Source: a bacterium
Lineage (GTDB): Bacteria > Gemmatimonadota > Gemmatimonadetes > Longimicrobiales > RSA9
Length of the DNA stretch: 64,000 bases
Direction of reading: 5' to 3'
Assembly (NCBI GenBank): GCA_003242735.1
Contig: QGVH01000019.1
Location: 17,236 to 81,235 of the forward strand
In this document: in pieces, positions 34,068 through 42,762 of the stretch
How positions within the stretch are numbered: the first letter of the stretch is position 1
How the letters are laid out: every line of letters begins with the position of its first letter
Translations under genes and position numbers: made by a program
The notes under the pieces: model-generated
What the model was told of the DNA's origin: nothing
Seen by the model: only the letters and a program-made list of their open reading frames with translations
Database searches by the model: none

Positions 34068-34343
34068 ATGCTGCGAGGATTGATCGGTCCGTCCACGATC
34101 GTGGCTCGATTGAAAGAGGGATTGGACATCTCGAGTGCGTCTGTGAAGTGGATCGCGCATCGGGTGGCGAACGCCACGAACGCGACGGAGCCGGGCTTCG
34201 ATGCCGCGCTGGCGGGGGCGACGCCGGTGGACCTGGAGTCGGAGATGGTCGCGCTGGCGGATGAGCAGCTCCGCTACGAGGCGACGACGCGGTTGCTGGA
34301 GAAGGCGTACGCGCAGGTGCGCGCGAGCGTGCGGGAGCGGTGA
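34068..34343 (+). CDS. flgB: Short flagellar rod protein FlgB-like
   Basis: First gene of operon A, in the usual flgB position before flgC. At 91 aa it is much shorter than a typical FlgB of about 130-140. The C-terminal helix (LESEMVALADEQLRYEATTR, then LLEKAYAQVRAS) matches the FlgB/rod-protein pattern, but the N-terminal ANN-type motif is reduced to IAHRVANATNATEPGFDAAL. The central rod region seems deleted rather than frameshifted, since the frame is continuous. GAGGAG precedes the ATG. The protein is expected to be exported and to form the proximal rod. Confidence 0.75.
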   Translation: MLRGLIGPSTIVARLKEGLDISSASVKWIAHRVANATNATEPGFDAALAGATPVDLESEMVALADEQLRYEATTRLLEKAYAQVRASVRER

Positions 34344-34345
34344 AC

Positions 34346-34861
34346 ATGAGGATCTTCGGGCCGTGGTTCACGAGGGGCGCTGCGGGGCCGATCATGCGGC
34401 CGCTGTTCCGCGGGCTCGCGATCGCGGCGAGCGGGTTGTCCGCGCAGCGACAGCGCATCGAGGTGGCGGCGCAGAATCTGGCGAACGCTGAGACGACCCG
34501 CACCGAGGAGGGTGGGCCGTACCGGCGGAAGGTGGTGTCGCTGGCGCCGAAGGTGGCGATGCCGATCCAGACGCGGCCGGTGTTGCCGGGCGATCCGTGG
34601 ATCCTGCCGCCGCGGGTGGTGGAGCCGGTGGATCTCCTCGGCGGGGTGCAGGTGCAGGGCATCGAGGAAGACCCGAGGCCCGGCGAGCTGGTCTACGATC
34701 CCGGGCATCCCGATGCGGATGAGAACGGGTACGTGCTGTATCCGAACGTCCGTGCGAGTGAGGAGATGGTGACGCTCATGGAGGCGCGCCGGGCGTACGA
34801 GGCGAACGCCACCGTGTTCGAGGCAGTGAAATCCATGCTGCGCCGCGCGGCGCAAATCTAG
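34346..34861 (+). CDS. flgC: Flagellar basal-body rod protein FlgC
   Basis: Proximal rod protein FlgC, 171 aa from the ATG at 34346. The family signature LAIAASGLSAQRQRIEVAAQ and NLANAETTRTEEGGPYRRKV is followed by a central segment and the C-terminal ADENGYVLYPNVRASEEMVT signature. The first about 16 residues (MRIFGPWFTRGAAGPI) look like an extension, so the ATG at 34394 may be the true start. A GTG at 34340 would overlap the flgB stop. It is exported by the flagellar type III apparatus. Confidence 0.9.
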   Translation: MRIFGPWFTRGAAGPIMRPLFRGLAIAASGLSAQRQRIEVAAQNLANAETTRTEEGGPYRRKVVSLAPKVAMPIQTRPVLPGDPWILPPRVVEPVDLLGGVQVQGIEEDPRPGELVYDPGHPDADENGYVLYPNVRASEEMVTLMEARRAYEANATVFEAVKSMLRRAAQI

Positions 34862-34869
34862 GAGGCGCG

Positions 34870-35160
34870 ATGCCGATCCACGGTACGAGTGCGGCCGTCG
34901 CGGTGGACGCGCGCCGGGAAGCGCGCGGAGGCGGTGACGATGCGCCGTGGGTGGTCACGACGGGCGAGAGCGCGCCCGTGGCGCGTGGGGATGAGGCGTT
35001 GGCTGGCGGGGGAGCGGCGCAGGGGCGTGCGTCGCCCGGGCCGGCGGGTGCGCTCGAGGGAGCGTCGCGCGTCACGGGCCCGTTGACGTATCGGCGCGGC
35101 GCGCTGGCTGGCGTGCCGCAGGGGTTGGAGCGAGGCAAGCGTCTGGATGTGAGGGTGTGA
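34870..35160 (+). CDS. Hypothetical protein between flgC and fliE
   Basis: A 96-aa protein of unknown function, Gly/Ala/Arg-rich and probably disordered (MPIHGTSAAVAVDARREARG at the start; LTYRRGALAGVPQGLERGKR near the end). It has a proper ribosome binding site (GGAGG) and is spaced 8 bases after flgC and 4 bases before fliE, so it is translated in the operon. A flagellar accessory role is inferred only from position. No known family matches by eye. Confidence 0.6.
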   Translation: MPIHGTSAAVAVDARREARGGGDDAPWVVTTGESAPVARGDEALAGGGAAQGRASPGPAGALEGASRVTGPLTYRRGALAGVPQGLERGKRLDVRV

Positions 35161-35164
35161 GGCG

Positions 35165-35485
35165 ATGGCTGTGGACATCAGGGGACCGGGCACGGTCGGG
35201 ATCGGTCGGGGCATTGGCGCGGACACGGCGGCGCGGGCGCTGGACGGGCTGGCGCCGCGTCAGGGCCCCTCGTTCGCGGACACGTTGAAGCGTGCGCTGG
35301 GCGAGATCTCGCAGATGCAGGAGGATGCGCGGGAAGCGATCGGCGCGTTCCTGCGCGGTGAGCCGGTCGAGCTGCACAGCGTGATGGCGGCGGCGGAAGA
35401 GGCCGGCATCGCACTCGACCTGCTGATCGAGGTGAGGAACAAGCTGGTCGAGGCGTACCGGACCGTGATCAACATGCAGGCGTGA
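35165..35485 (+). CDS. fliE: Flagellar hook-basal body protein FliE
   Basis: MS-ring/rod junction protein, 106 aa. The C-terminal half carries the family pattern FADTLKRALGEISQMQEDAR and LHSVMAAAEEAGIALDLLIE followed by VRNKLVEAYRTVINMQA. The N-terminal 35 residues are Gly-rich. It sits directly before fliF, as usual, with the short hypothetical gene between flgC and fliE. FliE is needed for the export gate to connect to the rod. Confidence 0.93.
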   Translation: MAVDIRGPGTVGIGRGIGADTAARALDGLAPRQGPSFADTLKRALGEISQMQEDAREAIGAFLRGEPVELHSVMAAAEEAGIALDLLIEVRNKLVEAYRTVINMQA

Positions 35486-35502
35486 GCGGGCGGTCGTAGG
35501 CG

Positions 35503-37053
35503 ATGGCAGAAGCGATCGTGGGCTTGCTCGAGCGGCTCGATGGCCCGCCGCGGCGGTTGATCGAGCGGATCGGCGGGCCGCGCCGGGCGCTGATCGTGCT
35601 GATCGGGCTGGGCGCGGTCGCGCTGGTCTGGGGGATCTCGTACTGGGCGACGGCGCCGTCGTGGGTGCCGTTGTTCCACGGGCTGGACCTGAAGGATGCG
35701 GCGGCGGTGACGAGTCGGCTGGAGGAGGCGGGGATCGAGCATCGTCTCGAGCGAGACGGCTCGCTGGTCCTGGTGCGTGAAGACCAGCTCGCGCGTGCGC
35801 GAGTGCACCTGGCGCAGGCGGGTGTGCCGTCATCGGGGCGGCCGGGTTTCGAGCTGTTCGACCAGCCGTCGTGGGGGATGACGGACTTCACGCAGCGGGT
35901 GAATTACCGGCGTGCGCTGGAGGGCGAGCTCGAGCGGACGATCCGGAAGATGCAGGGCGTGGAGGGCGCGGAGGTGCATCTCGCCCTGAGCGAGTCGTCC
36001 GTGTTCCGCCGTTCGCCGGACCGGCCGCTGGAGGCGTCGGTGGTGCTGCGGCTGAAGCCCGGGGTGCGGGCATCGCCGGAGCTGGTCGAGGGCGTGGCGT
36101 TCCTGGTGGCGAGCAGCGTGGACGGGCTGCAGAGCGAGAACGTCACGGTGCTGGACGATTCCGGCCGCGTCCTCTCGGCGCCGGCGGAGGCGGAGGGCGG
36201 TGCGGGGTTGACGCTCCGGCAGCTCAAGTTGCGCAGAGAGATCGAGCGCTACCTGGAGTCGAAGGCGGAGGAGCTGCTGGAGCACGTGGTGGGGCCGGGC
36301 AACGCGCGGGTACGGGTCGCGGCGACGCTGAGCATGGACCGTGTCGATCGCACGACGGAGATGCTCGATCCGGACGGGCAGGTGGCGACGCGCGAGGCGC
36401 GGTCGGAGATCGTGCCCGGGCCGGGTGTCGTGGGCGCGGGGCAAGTGGTCACGGAGACGCTGTACGACCTCTCCCGCACCGTGGAGCGGGTCACGGAGAG
36501 CGGCGGCGCGGTGAAGCGCCTGACCGTGGCCGTCCTGGTGAACGATCGCCTGGTCGACACGGGCGCCGAGGCCCGCTACGAGCCGCGGACCGAGGAGGAG
36601 CTCGCGCGTGTGGAAGCACTGGTGCGCAACGCCGTCGGCCTCGATCCCAGCCGCGGTGATGCCATCTCGGTGGTGAGCGTGCCGTTCGAGATCGGCAGGC
36701 CGATGGTGTCGGAGCCGGAGGCCGGCGGCTGGCTGAACGAGGTGTGGCCCGTGGTCGAACGCGTGCATCGCCCGGCGATCGCGTTGATCGGCGTCCTGCT
36801 GGCGTTCCTACTGGCCTTGGGGGTCATGCGCGCACTGCGTCAGCCGGCGCCCGAGCCCGTGGTGCAGCCTGCGCCCGAGCAGGTGGAGGCGCCGGAGGAG
36901 GTGCCGGCGCTCGCGGCGGCGCAACCGGAGGAGACCTTCGAAGAGGCGCTCCAGCAGGAGCAGGAGCAGGAGCAACACGAGTTGAGCGGGCTGATCGTGG
37001 AGAGTCCCGAGCTGGCGGCCCGCGTGCTCCGGGCCTGGATGAAGGAGGGGTGA
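35503..37053 (+). CDS. fliF: Flagellar MS-ring protein FliF
   Basis: Inner-membrane MS-ring protein, 516 aa. Two transmembrane helices frame the periplasmic part: the first at about residues 27-47 (LIVLIGLGAVALVWGISYWA) and the last at about 425-445 (IALIGVLLAFLLALGVMRAL). Ring-building motifs follow, including RAALEGELERTIRKMQ-type sequence at about 140-150. The acidic Gln/Glu-rich tail ends ELAARVLRAWMKEG, the FliG-binding segment. It is somewhat shorter than the usual 530-570 aa. It is followed one base later by fliG. Confidence 0.95.
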   Translation: MAEAIVGLLERLDGPPRRLIERIGGPRRALIVLIGLGAVALVWGISYWATAPSWVPLFHGLDLKDAAAVTSRLEEAGIEHRLERDGSLVLVREDQLARARVHLAQAGVPSSGRPGFELFDQPSWGMTDFTQRVNYRRALEGELERTIRKMQGVEGAEVHLALSESSVFRRSPDRPLEASVVLRLKPGVRASPELVEGVAFLVASSVDGLQSENVTVLDDSGRVLSAPAEAEGGAGLTLRQLKLRREIERYLESKAEELLEHVVGPGNARVRVAATLSMDRVDRTTEMLDPDGQVATREARSEIVPGPGVVGAGQVVTETLYDLSRTVERVTESGGAVKRLTVAVLVNDRLVDTGAEARYEPRTEEELARVEALVRNAVGLDPSRGDAISVVSVPFEIGRPMVSEPEAGGWLNEVWPVVERVHRPAIALIGVLLAFLLALGVMRALRQPAPEPVVQPAPEQVEAPEEVPALAAAQPEETFEEALQQEQEQEQHELSGLIVESPELAARVLRAWMKEG

Positions 37054-37054
37054 G

Positions 37055-38098
37055 GTGACGGCGGCGATGCTGCAGATGGCGGATACGCTGAAGCCGGAGA
37101 ACCTGACCGGCCCGCAGAAGGTGGCCGTGTTCCTGATGGCGGTGGGCCCCGAGAAGGCGGCCGAGCTGACGAAGGGGTTCAGCCCGGAGGAGCTCGAGGC
37201 GGTGACGCTCGAGATCGCGCGGCTGGACAGCGTGCCGCGCAGCGTCACGGAAGCGGTGCTCGCGGAGTGGCGTGAACTGGAGAAAGCCGCCGGCTCGCTG
37301 GCCGCGGGCGGCGTCGAGTACGCGAGGCAGATCCTCGAGCGCGCGTTGGGGCCGCAGAAGGCAATGACGGTCCTGCGCCGGATCCAGAACCAGCTCAACG
37401 ACGGCAGGGGTTTCCGCACGCTGCGGCAGGCGGACCCGGATCAGCTCAGCACGGTGCTGCGCAACGAGCACCCGCAGCTGATCGCGTTGATCCTGGCGCA
37501 CCTGCCGCCGGAGCACACGGCCGCGGTGCTGAACCGGCTGCCGGCCACGCTCGGCGCCGACGTGCTGTTCCGCATCGCGCGCATGGAGAAGGTGTTGCCC
37601 GACGTGCTCCAGGCCATCGAGCAGGCGCTGGGGACGGAGGCGATGCTGTCGCTGTCCACGGACATGAGTCTCGCGGGCGGGCCGGCTGCAGTGGCCGCTG
37701 TGCTGAACCTGGTCCCGGCGACGATCGAGCGTGACCTGCTCGAAGGCCTGAGCGCGCGGGATCCGGCGCTCGCGGACGAGATCAAGGACCTGATGTTCAC
37801 GTTCGACGATCTCGCCAAGCTCGACGACCGCTCACTGCAGCGCGTGCTGCGCGATGTGGAGGTGAAGGAGCTGGCCCTGGCGCTGAAGGCCGCGAGCGAG
37901 GAGGTCAAGAACAAGATCCTCGGCACGATGTCGCAGCGTGCGGTGGCGGCGCTCAAGGAGGAGATGGAGTTCCTGGGCGCGGTGCGGCTGCGGGACGTCG
38001 AGGCGGCGCAGGGGGCGATCGTCAAGGTCGTGCGCGCCCTCGAGGAGGCCGGCGAGATCGTCATCAACGGCGGCAGCGACGACCTGGTCATCGAGTGA
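37055..38098 (+). CDS. fliG: Flagellar motor switch protein FliG
   Basis: C-ring switch protein transmitting torque, 347 aa. The N-terminal FliF-binding part begins LTGPQKVAVFLMAVGPEKAA, the middle domain has HPQLIALILAHLPPEHTAAV, and the C-terminal domain has DLMFTFDDLAKLDDRSLQRV and LRDVEVKELALALKAAS with the charged torque helix. The GTG at 37055 follows GGAGGGG; a later ATG at 37067 is possible. The stop overlaps the fliH GTG. Confidence 0.96.
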   Translation: MTAAMLQMADTLKPENLTGPQKVAVFLMAVGPEKAAELTKGFSPEELEAVTLEIARLDSVPRSVTEAVLAEWRELEKAAGSLAAGGVEYARQILERALGPQKAMTVLRRIQNQLNDGRGFRTLRQADPDQLSTVLRNEHPQLIALILAHLPPEHTAAVLNRLPATLGADVLFRIARMEKVLPDVLQAIEQALGTEAMLSLSTDMSLAGGPAAVAAVLNLVPATIERDLLEGLSARDPALADEIKDLMFTFDDLAKLDDRSLQRVLRDVEVKELALALKAASEEVKNKILGTMSQRAVAALKEEMEFLGAVRLRDVEAAQGAIVKVVRALEEAGEIVINGGSDDLVIE

Positions 38099-38832
38099 GC
38101 GTGGGGACCGTGATGGCCACGGAGTGCTGCGACCTGGAAGTGTGGGCACCGGAGGAGCTGCTCCTGACGCGTATCGTGGTCGCGCCGGAGCCGGAACCCG
38201 AGCCGGAGCCCGGGGCCGTCGCCGTCGCGGCGGAGGATGCGGAAGCCCGTGCTGCCGAGGAGCAGGCCGCCGCGGAAGCGGCGAGGCAGATGGCGGAAGC
38301 GCTCGAGGCGAAATACCGCGAGGGCTACGAGGCGGGTCACGCGGCGGGATACGCGGCCGGACACCAGGCAGGGCGCGACGAGGGCGCACGCGCGGAGGCC
38401 GCACGCCTCGAGTCGGCGGTGCGCGCGGTCGAGGAGGCCGCCCGGGCGGTGCGGTCCGCAGAGGCGGAGCGTCTCGCGGCGATCGAGGACGACCTCCTGG
38501 TCCTTGCCCTTGCGGCGGCGCGGCAGATCGTGGGCAAGGCGGTGGAGCTCGAACCGGAGATCGTGGCCGACGTGGTGCGGCGCGCCATCGCACACTTCCC
38601 CGGTGAGCAGCCGCTGGTGATCCGGGTGAACCCGGAGGACCTGTCGGCGTTGACCACGACCACCGCCGCGGATGGCGGGCCGATCGCCATTGCGCCGGGC
38701 CGCGACGTCCGCTGGATGGCGGACCCGCAGATCGCCCGCGGCGGCTGCATTGTCGAGGGCAAGGATCGGATCGTGGACGGTCGCGTGGACCTCGCACTCG
38801 AGCGCGCGTACTGGATGCTGCGCGATGGGTGA
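38095..38832 (+). CDS. fliH: Flagellar assembly protein FliH
   Basis: Regulator of the export ATPase FliI, 245 aa. An acidic Pro/Glu repeat (PEPEPEPEPG) lies near residue 35. A long helix follows with repeated GxxxG motifs (EGYEAGHAAGYAAGHQAGRD), the hallmark of FliH. The C-terminal domain (LVLALAAARQIVGKAVEL, then GGCIVEGKDRIVDGRVDL) is well conserved. The GTG start overlaps the fliG stop (GTGA), and the 3' end overlaps fliI by 8 bases. Confidence 0.93.
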   Translation: MSVGTVMATECCDLEVWAPEELLLTRIVVAPEPEPEPEPGAVAVAAEDAEARAAEEQAAAEAARQMAEALEAKYREGYEAGHAAGYAAGHQAGRDEGARAEAARLESAVRAVEEAARAVRSAEAERLAAIEDDLLVLALAAARQIVGKAVELEPEIVADVVRRAIAHFPGEQPLVIRVNPEDLSALTTTTAADGGPIAIAPGRDVRWMADPQIARGGCIVEGKDRIVDGRVDLALERAYWMLRDG

Positions 38833-40159
38833 GCCGGCACGGGTGAAGCGGTTGGCGGACCTGCCGCGCTTCGCCGTCTACGGCCGCGTGCGGCGGGTCG
38901 TGGGGCTGGTCATCGAGGCCGCCGGCGTGGATGCGGCGCTCGGCGAGCTGTGCCGGATCACGCGCCCAGGTGATCAACAATCGGTGCTCGCCGAGGTGGT
39001 CGGCTTCCACGAGCGCGGCGTGTTGCTCATGCCGCTGGGCCGGATCGAGGGGGTGCACCCGGGCAGCGCGGTGCAGGCGCTCGGCCGCTCGTGGGGCGTG
39101 GATGTGGGGCCGGGTCTGCTGGGCAGGGTGCTGAACGGCCTCGGCCAGCCGATCGACGGGCGGGGTGATCTGGGCGCGGTCGAACGGGTGCCGCTGTTCG
39201 CCGACCCGCCGAATCCCCTCGAGCGGGACCTGGTGGACGAGCCGCTCGCGACCGGGATCCGCGCCATCGATGGCCTCCTCACCCTGGGGCGCGGCCAGCG
39301 TGTGGGGATCTTCGCGGGCAGCGGCGTGGGCAAGAGCACGCTGCTCGGGATGATCGCGCAGCGGACATCGGCGGACGTGAACGTCATCGCGCTGCTGGGC
39401 GAGCGCGGCCGCGAAGTCCGCGACTTCGTCGAGAACGCGCTCGGCCCCGAAGGCCTCGCCCGCTCGGTCGTGGTCGTCGCGACCGGCGACGAGGCCGCCC
39501 TGATCCGCGCGCGCGGCGCGCTCGTGGCGACAGCGATCGCCGAGTACTTCCGCGACCGCGGCAAGCACGTGCTGCTGATGGTGGATTCCATCACGCGCGT
39601 CGCCATGGCGTGGCGCGAGATCGGCCTGGCCGTGGGTGAGCCGCCGACGAGCAAGGGATACCCGCCCTCCGTGTTCGCCCTGCTGCCGCGCTTGCTGGAA
39701 CGCGCGGGCACCGCGGCGCGAGGCTCGATCAGCGGGATCTACACCGTGCTCGTGGAGGGAGACGACTTCAACGAGCCGATCGCGGATGCGGTCCGGTCCA
39801 TCCTCGACGGACACATCGTGCTGAGCCGCCGGCTGGCGACGGCGGGCAGGTTCCCCGCCATCGAGGTGCTGGAGAGCACGAGCCGCGTACGCGACCGGAT
39901 CATCGACGCCGAGCAGCGGCGCGCCGCGGACGCGGTGCTGAAGCTGTTGGCCGCGTACCGCGAGAAGGAGGACCTGATCGCGGTCGGCGCGTACCGCCAG
40001 GGCTCCGATCCTGTGGTGGACGCGGCGATCCGGATGCGCGAGCCGATCCTGTCGTTCCTCCGGCAGGGCACCGACGACCGGACGAGCTACGACGAGACGC
40101 GCCGACAGTTGATCGAGCTCGCGGCCGCGATCGAGAAGCGTCAGGAGGCGGCTGCATGA
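38825..40159 (+). CDS. fliI: Flagellum-specific export ATPase FliI
   Basis: Cytoplasmic ATPase of the flagellar type III secretion system, 444 aa. Walker A is GSGVGKST with Lys170, and Walker B lies at HVLLMVDSITRVAMA. GRGQRVGIFAGSGVGKSTLL and YPPSVFALLPRLLERAG are family signatures that separate it from the F1 beta subunit. It overlaps fliH by 8 bases and fliJ by 4 (ATGA). Hexamer formation with FliH and FliJ is known for the family. Confidence 0.97.
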   Translation: MGEPARVKRLADLPRFAVYGRVRRVVGLVIEAAGVDAALGELCRITRPGDQQSVLAEVVGFHERGVLLMPLGRIEGVHPGSAVQALGRSWGVDVGPGLLGRVLNGLGQPIDGRGDLGAVERVPLFADPPNPLERDLVDEPLATGIRAIDGLLTLGRGQRVGIFAGSGVGKSTLLGMIAQRTSADVNVIALLGERGREVRDFVENALGPEGLARSVVVVATGDEAALIRARGALVATAIAEYFRDRGKHVLLMVDSITRVAMAWREIGLAVGEPPTSKGYPPSVFALLPRLLERAGTAARGSISGIYTVLVEGDDFNEPIADAVRSILDGHIVLSRRLATAGRFPAIEVLESTSRVRDRIIDAEQRRAADAVLKLLAAYREKEDLIAVGAYRQGSDPVVDAAIRMREPILSFLRQGTDDRTSYDETRRQLIELAAAIEKRQEAAA

Positions 40160-40629
40160 GCGCGTTTCGCTTCCCGCTGCAGAAGGTGCTGGAACTTCGC
40201 AAGCACCAAGAGCAGGTGGCGGCGCTGCGGCTGGCGGAGGCAGAGCGCGAGGCGGAGCGGGCGCGCCGCGCGCTGGACGCCCTCGAGGAGCTGCGCCGGC
40301 AGGGACACGACCGGCTCGCGCAAGCGCACGGCGCCGGCGGCCTGGCGGGCCATCTCCAGAACCTCCGGTACGTGGTGGATCGGCTCACGCAGCTCGTGGC
40401 GGACGCAGACGCGATGACACGTGCCGCGGATGAGCGGGTCTCCGCGATGCTGGCCGAGCTCTCGGTGGCGCTCCGGGAGCGGAGGATCATGGACCGGCTG
40501 CGCGAGCGGAGCCTGGCCGAGTGGCGGCTCGAGCAGGCGCGCGCGGAGCAGAAGCTGATGGACGACGTGGCGACCGAACGCCACGAACGCAACGCTGTCC
40601 TCCAGGTGACGGAGGATCCCGAGCCATGA
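40156..40629 (+). CDS. fliJ: Flagellar FliJ-like export chaperone
   Basis: A 157-aa coiled-coil protein in the invariant position after fliI. The N terminus FRFPLQKVLELRKHQEQVAA is typical of FliJ; the rest is heptad-rich. FliJ links the ATPase ring to the FlhA gate and escorts chaperones. Start and stop both overlap neighbours through ATGA. Confidence 0.9.
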   Translation: MSAFRFPLQKVLELRKHQEQVAALRLAEAEREAERARRALDALEELRRQGHDRLAQAHGAGGLAGHLQNLRYVVDRLTQLVADADAMTRAADERVSAMLAELSVALRERRIMDRLRERSLAEWRLEQARAEQKLMDDVATERHERNAVLQVTEDPEP

Positions 40630-41213
40630 CGAGGATGATCGTGTGGGCGTGCCTGGGCTTCACTCTCGGCCTGGGCGGGGCGACCGCCGTGCTCGCGATC
40701 CGCGGGCAAGGAGCCGCCGAGGAGGCGAACGCACTGCCGGCGGACAGCACGGGCATCGCGCTGGCGGATTCGGCCGCGATCGCGCTGCCCGCGGAGGGCG
40801 TTCTCGCCGCCGACAGCACGGCTGCGACGGAAGCGCCGATCGCCGCGATCGCCGCGGACAGCGCCGCGGTCGGAGTCGTGGCGCGCGGCAATGGGAGGGC
40901 AGCGGCGGGGGCGGGCGCAGCGGGCGGCGCGCGCGATACGGCGGCCGGAGAGGCGCGCGCGGTGGCAGAGGCGCCGCGAGCCGCAGCGGGCGGTGCGGAT
41001 GCCGGCGCAGCCGTCGCGCGGGTGGCGAAGATCTTCGGCGCCATGGAGCCGCAGGACGCGGCGCGCCTGCTCGAGCTCCTGCAGAACGATCAGGTGCAGA
41101 AGATCCTCGCGCACATGCCGGAGCGGAAGGTCGCGGCGATCCTCGTGCACCTCGACCCGGCACGTGCCGCGGAGCTGAGCCGCCAGGCACTGCGAACCCC
41201 GGAGATGCACTGA
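40626..41213 (+). CDS. MotE-like (MgtE N-domain) flagellar protein
   Basis: A 195-aa protein with an N-terminal membrane anchor (MIVWACLGFTLGLGGATAVL) and a long Ala/Gly-rich low-complexity linker. The C-terminal domain (about residues 130-190) reads VAKIFGAMEPQDAARLLELL and QVQKILAHMPERKVAAILVH, a MgtE intracellular N-domain pattern. This layout matches MotE, a chaperone of the stator/MotC system in alphaproteobacteria, and similar proteins found after fliJ in many flagellar operons. It probably sits in the inner membrane with the domain in the periplasm. Confidence 0.78.
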   Translation: MTRMIVWACLGFTLGLGGATAVLAIRGQGAAEEANALPADSTGIALADSAAIALPAEGVLAADSTAATEAPIAAIAADSAAVGVVARGNGRAAAGAGAAGGARDTAAGEARAVAEAPRAAAGGADAGAAVARVAKIFGAMEPQDAARLLELLQNDQVQKILAHMPERKVAAILVHLDPARAAELSRQALRTPEMH

Positions 41214-41274
41214 GACCACGGCCAGAGCACCAGACCGGTGCGACGGCCGGCACACCCGAAAGGAGGGTGGAGAC

Positions 41275-42762
41275 GTGAACGTTGCGGTCGGACCGCTCCC
41301 GGTCGCGGGGGCGGCATCCTCGCCCGGCGCGGCGGCGCCGGAGGCCAGGCCGCCCGGCGGAGCCCGGGAGCCCGGGTTCTCCAAGGCGCTGTCGGGCGCG
41401 CTGAGCAGGAGCGCTGCGGAGCGTCCCCGGGGCGCCGCGCGGGCAGCGCCGGGCGCGGCCGGGTCCGACGAGGCCGGTGCCCCGGCAGAGGATCGACGTC
41501 GGTCCGTCGAAGCGGCAGCCGGCGCCGTCGCGGCGTTGATCGCGCAGATGGCGCCGCTGTCCGAGAACCCACCTGCGGAGGCGGCAGCCGGCACGGGTGC
41601 CGGCGTGGACGCGGCGGAAGGCGGTGCTGCCGACGCGGGCCAGGCCGCGCACGCGTCGTCGCCCGAGGCCGGTGCGGTTCCGGCGCTGGGCGTGGCCAGG
41701 GGCGCCGGCCGCGCAGGGAGTGCGGCGGACGAGAGGAGCTCGCCCGCGTCCCTGCTCGATCGGCTGGACCCGGTGTTCAGGAGCAAGCTGGAGCGCGTGC
41801 AGGCTCGGATGGCGGCCGAGTTCGGCCACCGGGTCGAGGTCGTGGAAGGATACAGGGACCAGGCGCGGCAGGACATGCTGTACGCCCAGGGCCGCACGAT
41901 GCCGGGCCCGGTGGTCACGTGGACGCGCAACTCGCTCCATACGGTGGGCCGCGCCGCTGATGTGATCATCGACGGCAGCTACGACAACCCGGAGGCGTAC
42001 GAGCGGCTGGCGCAGATCGCCCGCGAGGAAGGGCTCCGCACCCTCGGCCCCCGGGACGCCGGGCACATCGAGTTGCCGCGCGATGCGGCGGCCGAGACAC
42101 ACTCCGCAGGGGCGGGGGGCGCCCGGGTCGCGCAGGTCGCCGAAGTGGCTCGGGTCGCCAGCGTGGCGCGCGTGGCGCAGCCGGCCGAGCCGGCGCCCGT
42201 CGCCGCGCCGGCGGCCGTGGCGGCGCCGGGCGTCGCTCCCGCGGCCGATGCCGGCACTGCGGCGCCGTCGGGTGGGCGTGTGCCCGCCGGCCTGGAGTCG
42301 GTGGCCCGCGTCTCCAGCGTGCTGGAGGCCGCCGGCGCCGCGGCGGCGCGGCCGCGCTCGCACGTGCTGCTGGATGTGCGGGACGCCGCCGGCAACCCGA
42401 CGCGGATCCGCGTGGACCTGCGAGGCTCGCTGCTCGCCGCGACGATCGATGCTGCGGATCCCGCCGCGGCAGAGCGGATGGCCGCACGGCTGGGCGAGCT
42501 GCACCGGGCGCTCGAGCGCCAAGGCATCGAGAACACACAGCTACGCGTGCGTGCACACTCGCAGGTCGGCGTGGATGCGGTGCGGGCCGCGAGCGGCGCG
42601 GAATCCATCACGCCCATGGCGAGCACGCTCGCGCAGCGTGGCGACATGACGGGGGAGCGCCGGCCCCCGACGCCCGACACGTCGGGCCAGCACGGATCGC
42701 GCGATCCCGACGGGGACCTGCAGCGTTCGCGCAGGGAGCAACGACAGGGGAGGACTCCATGA
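41275..42762 (+). CDS. fliK: FliK hook-length protein with inserted M15 peptidase domain
   Basis: A 495-aa protein with three parts. Residues 1-160 are Ala/Gly/Pro-rich and disordered, as in hook-length rulers. Residues about 160-268 are an M15-type metallopeptidase domain: VEGYRDQARQDMLYAQGRTM, then zinc-ligand His222 and Asp229 in LHTVGRAADV, and Asp261/His264 in DAGHIEL. After another Ala/Val-rich linker, residues about 350-425 match the FliK C-terminal domain (RIRVDLRGSLLAATIDAAD, then ARLGELHRALERQGIENTQL). The position between the motE-like gene and flgD is the normal place for fliK. The peptidase would cleave peptidoglycan stem peptides. AAGGAGG precedes the GTG. Confidence 0.85.
   Translation: MNVAVGPLPVAGAASSPGAAAPEARPPGGAREPGFSKALSGALSRSAAERPRGAARAAPGAAGSDEAGAPAEDRRRSVEAAAGAVAALIAQMAPLSENPPAEAAAGTGAGVDAAEGGAADAGQAAHASSPEAGAVPALGVARGAGRAGSAADERSSPASLLDRLDPVFRSKLERVQARMAAEFGHRVEVVEGYRDQARQDMLYAQGRTMPGPVVTWTRNSLHTVGRAADVIIDGSYDNPEAYERLAQIAREEGLRTLGPRDAGHIELPRDAAAETHSAGAGGARVAQVAEVARVASVARVAQPAEPAPVAAPAAVAAPGVAPAADAGTAAPSGGRVPAGLESVARVSSVLEAAGAAAARPRSHVLLDVRDAAGNPTRIRVDLRGSLLAATIDAADPAAAERMAARLGELHRALERQGIENTQLRVRAHSQVGVDAVRAASGAESITPMASTLAQRGDMTGERRPPTPDTSGQHGSRDPDGDLQRSRREQRQGRTP

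Noticed and set aside
39900..42522. Long minus-strand frames across fliI-fliK
   Set aside because: These are shadows of the plus-strand flagellar genes with low-complexity translations.
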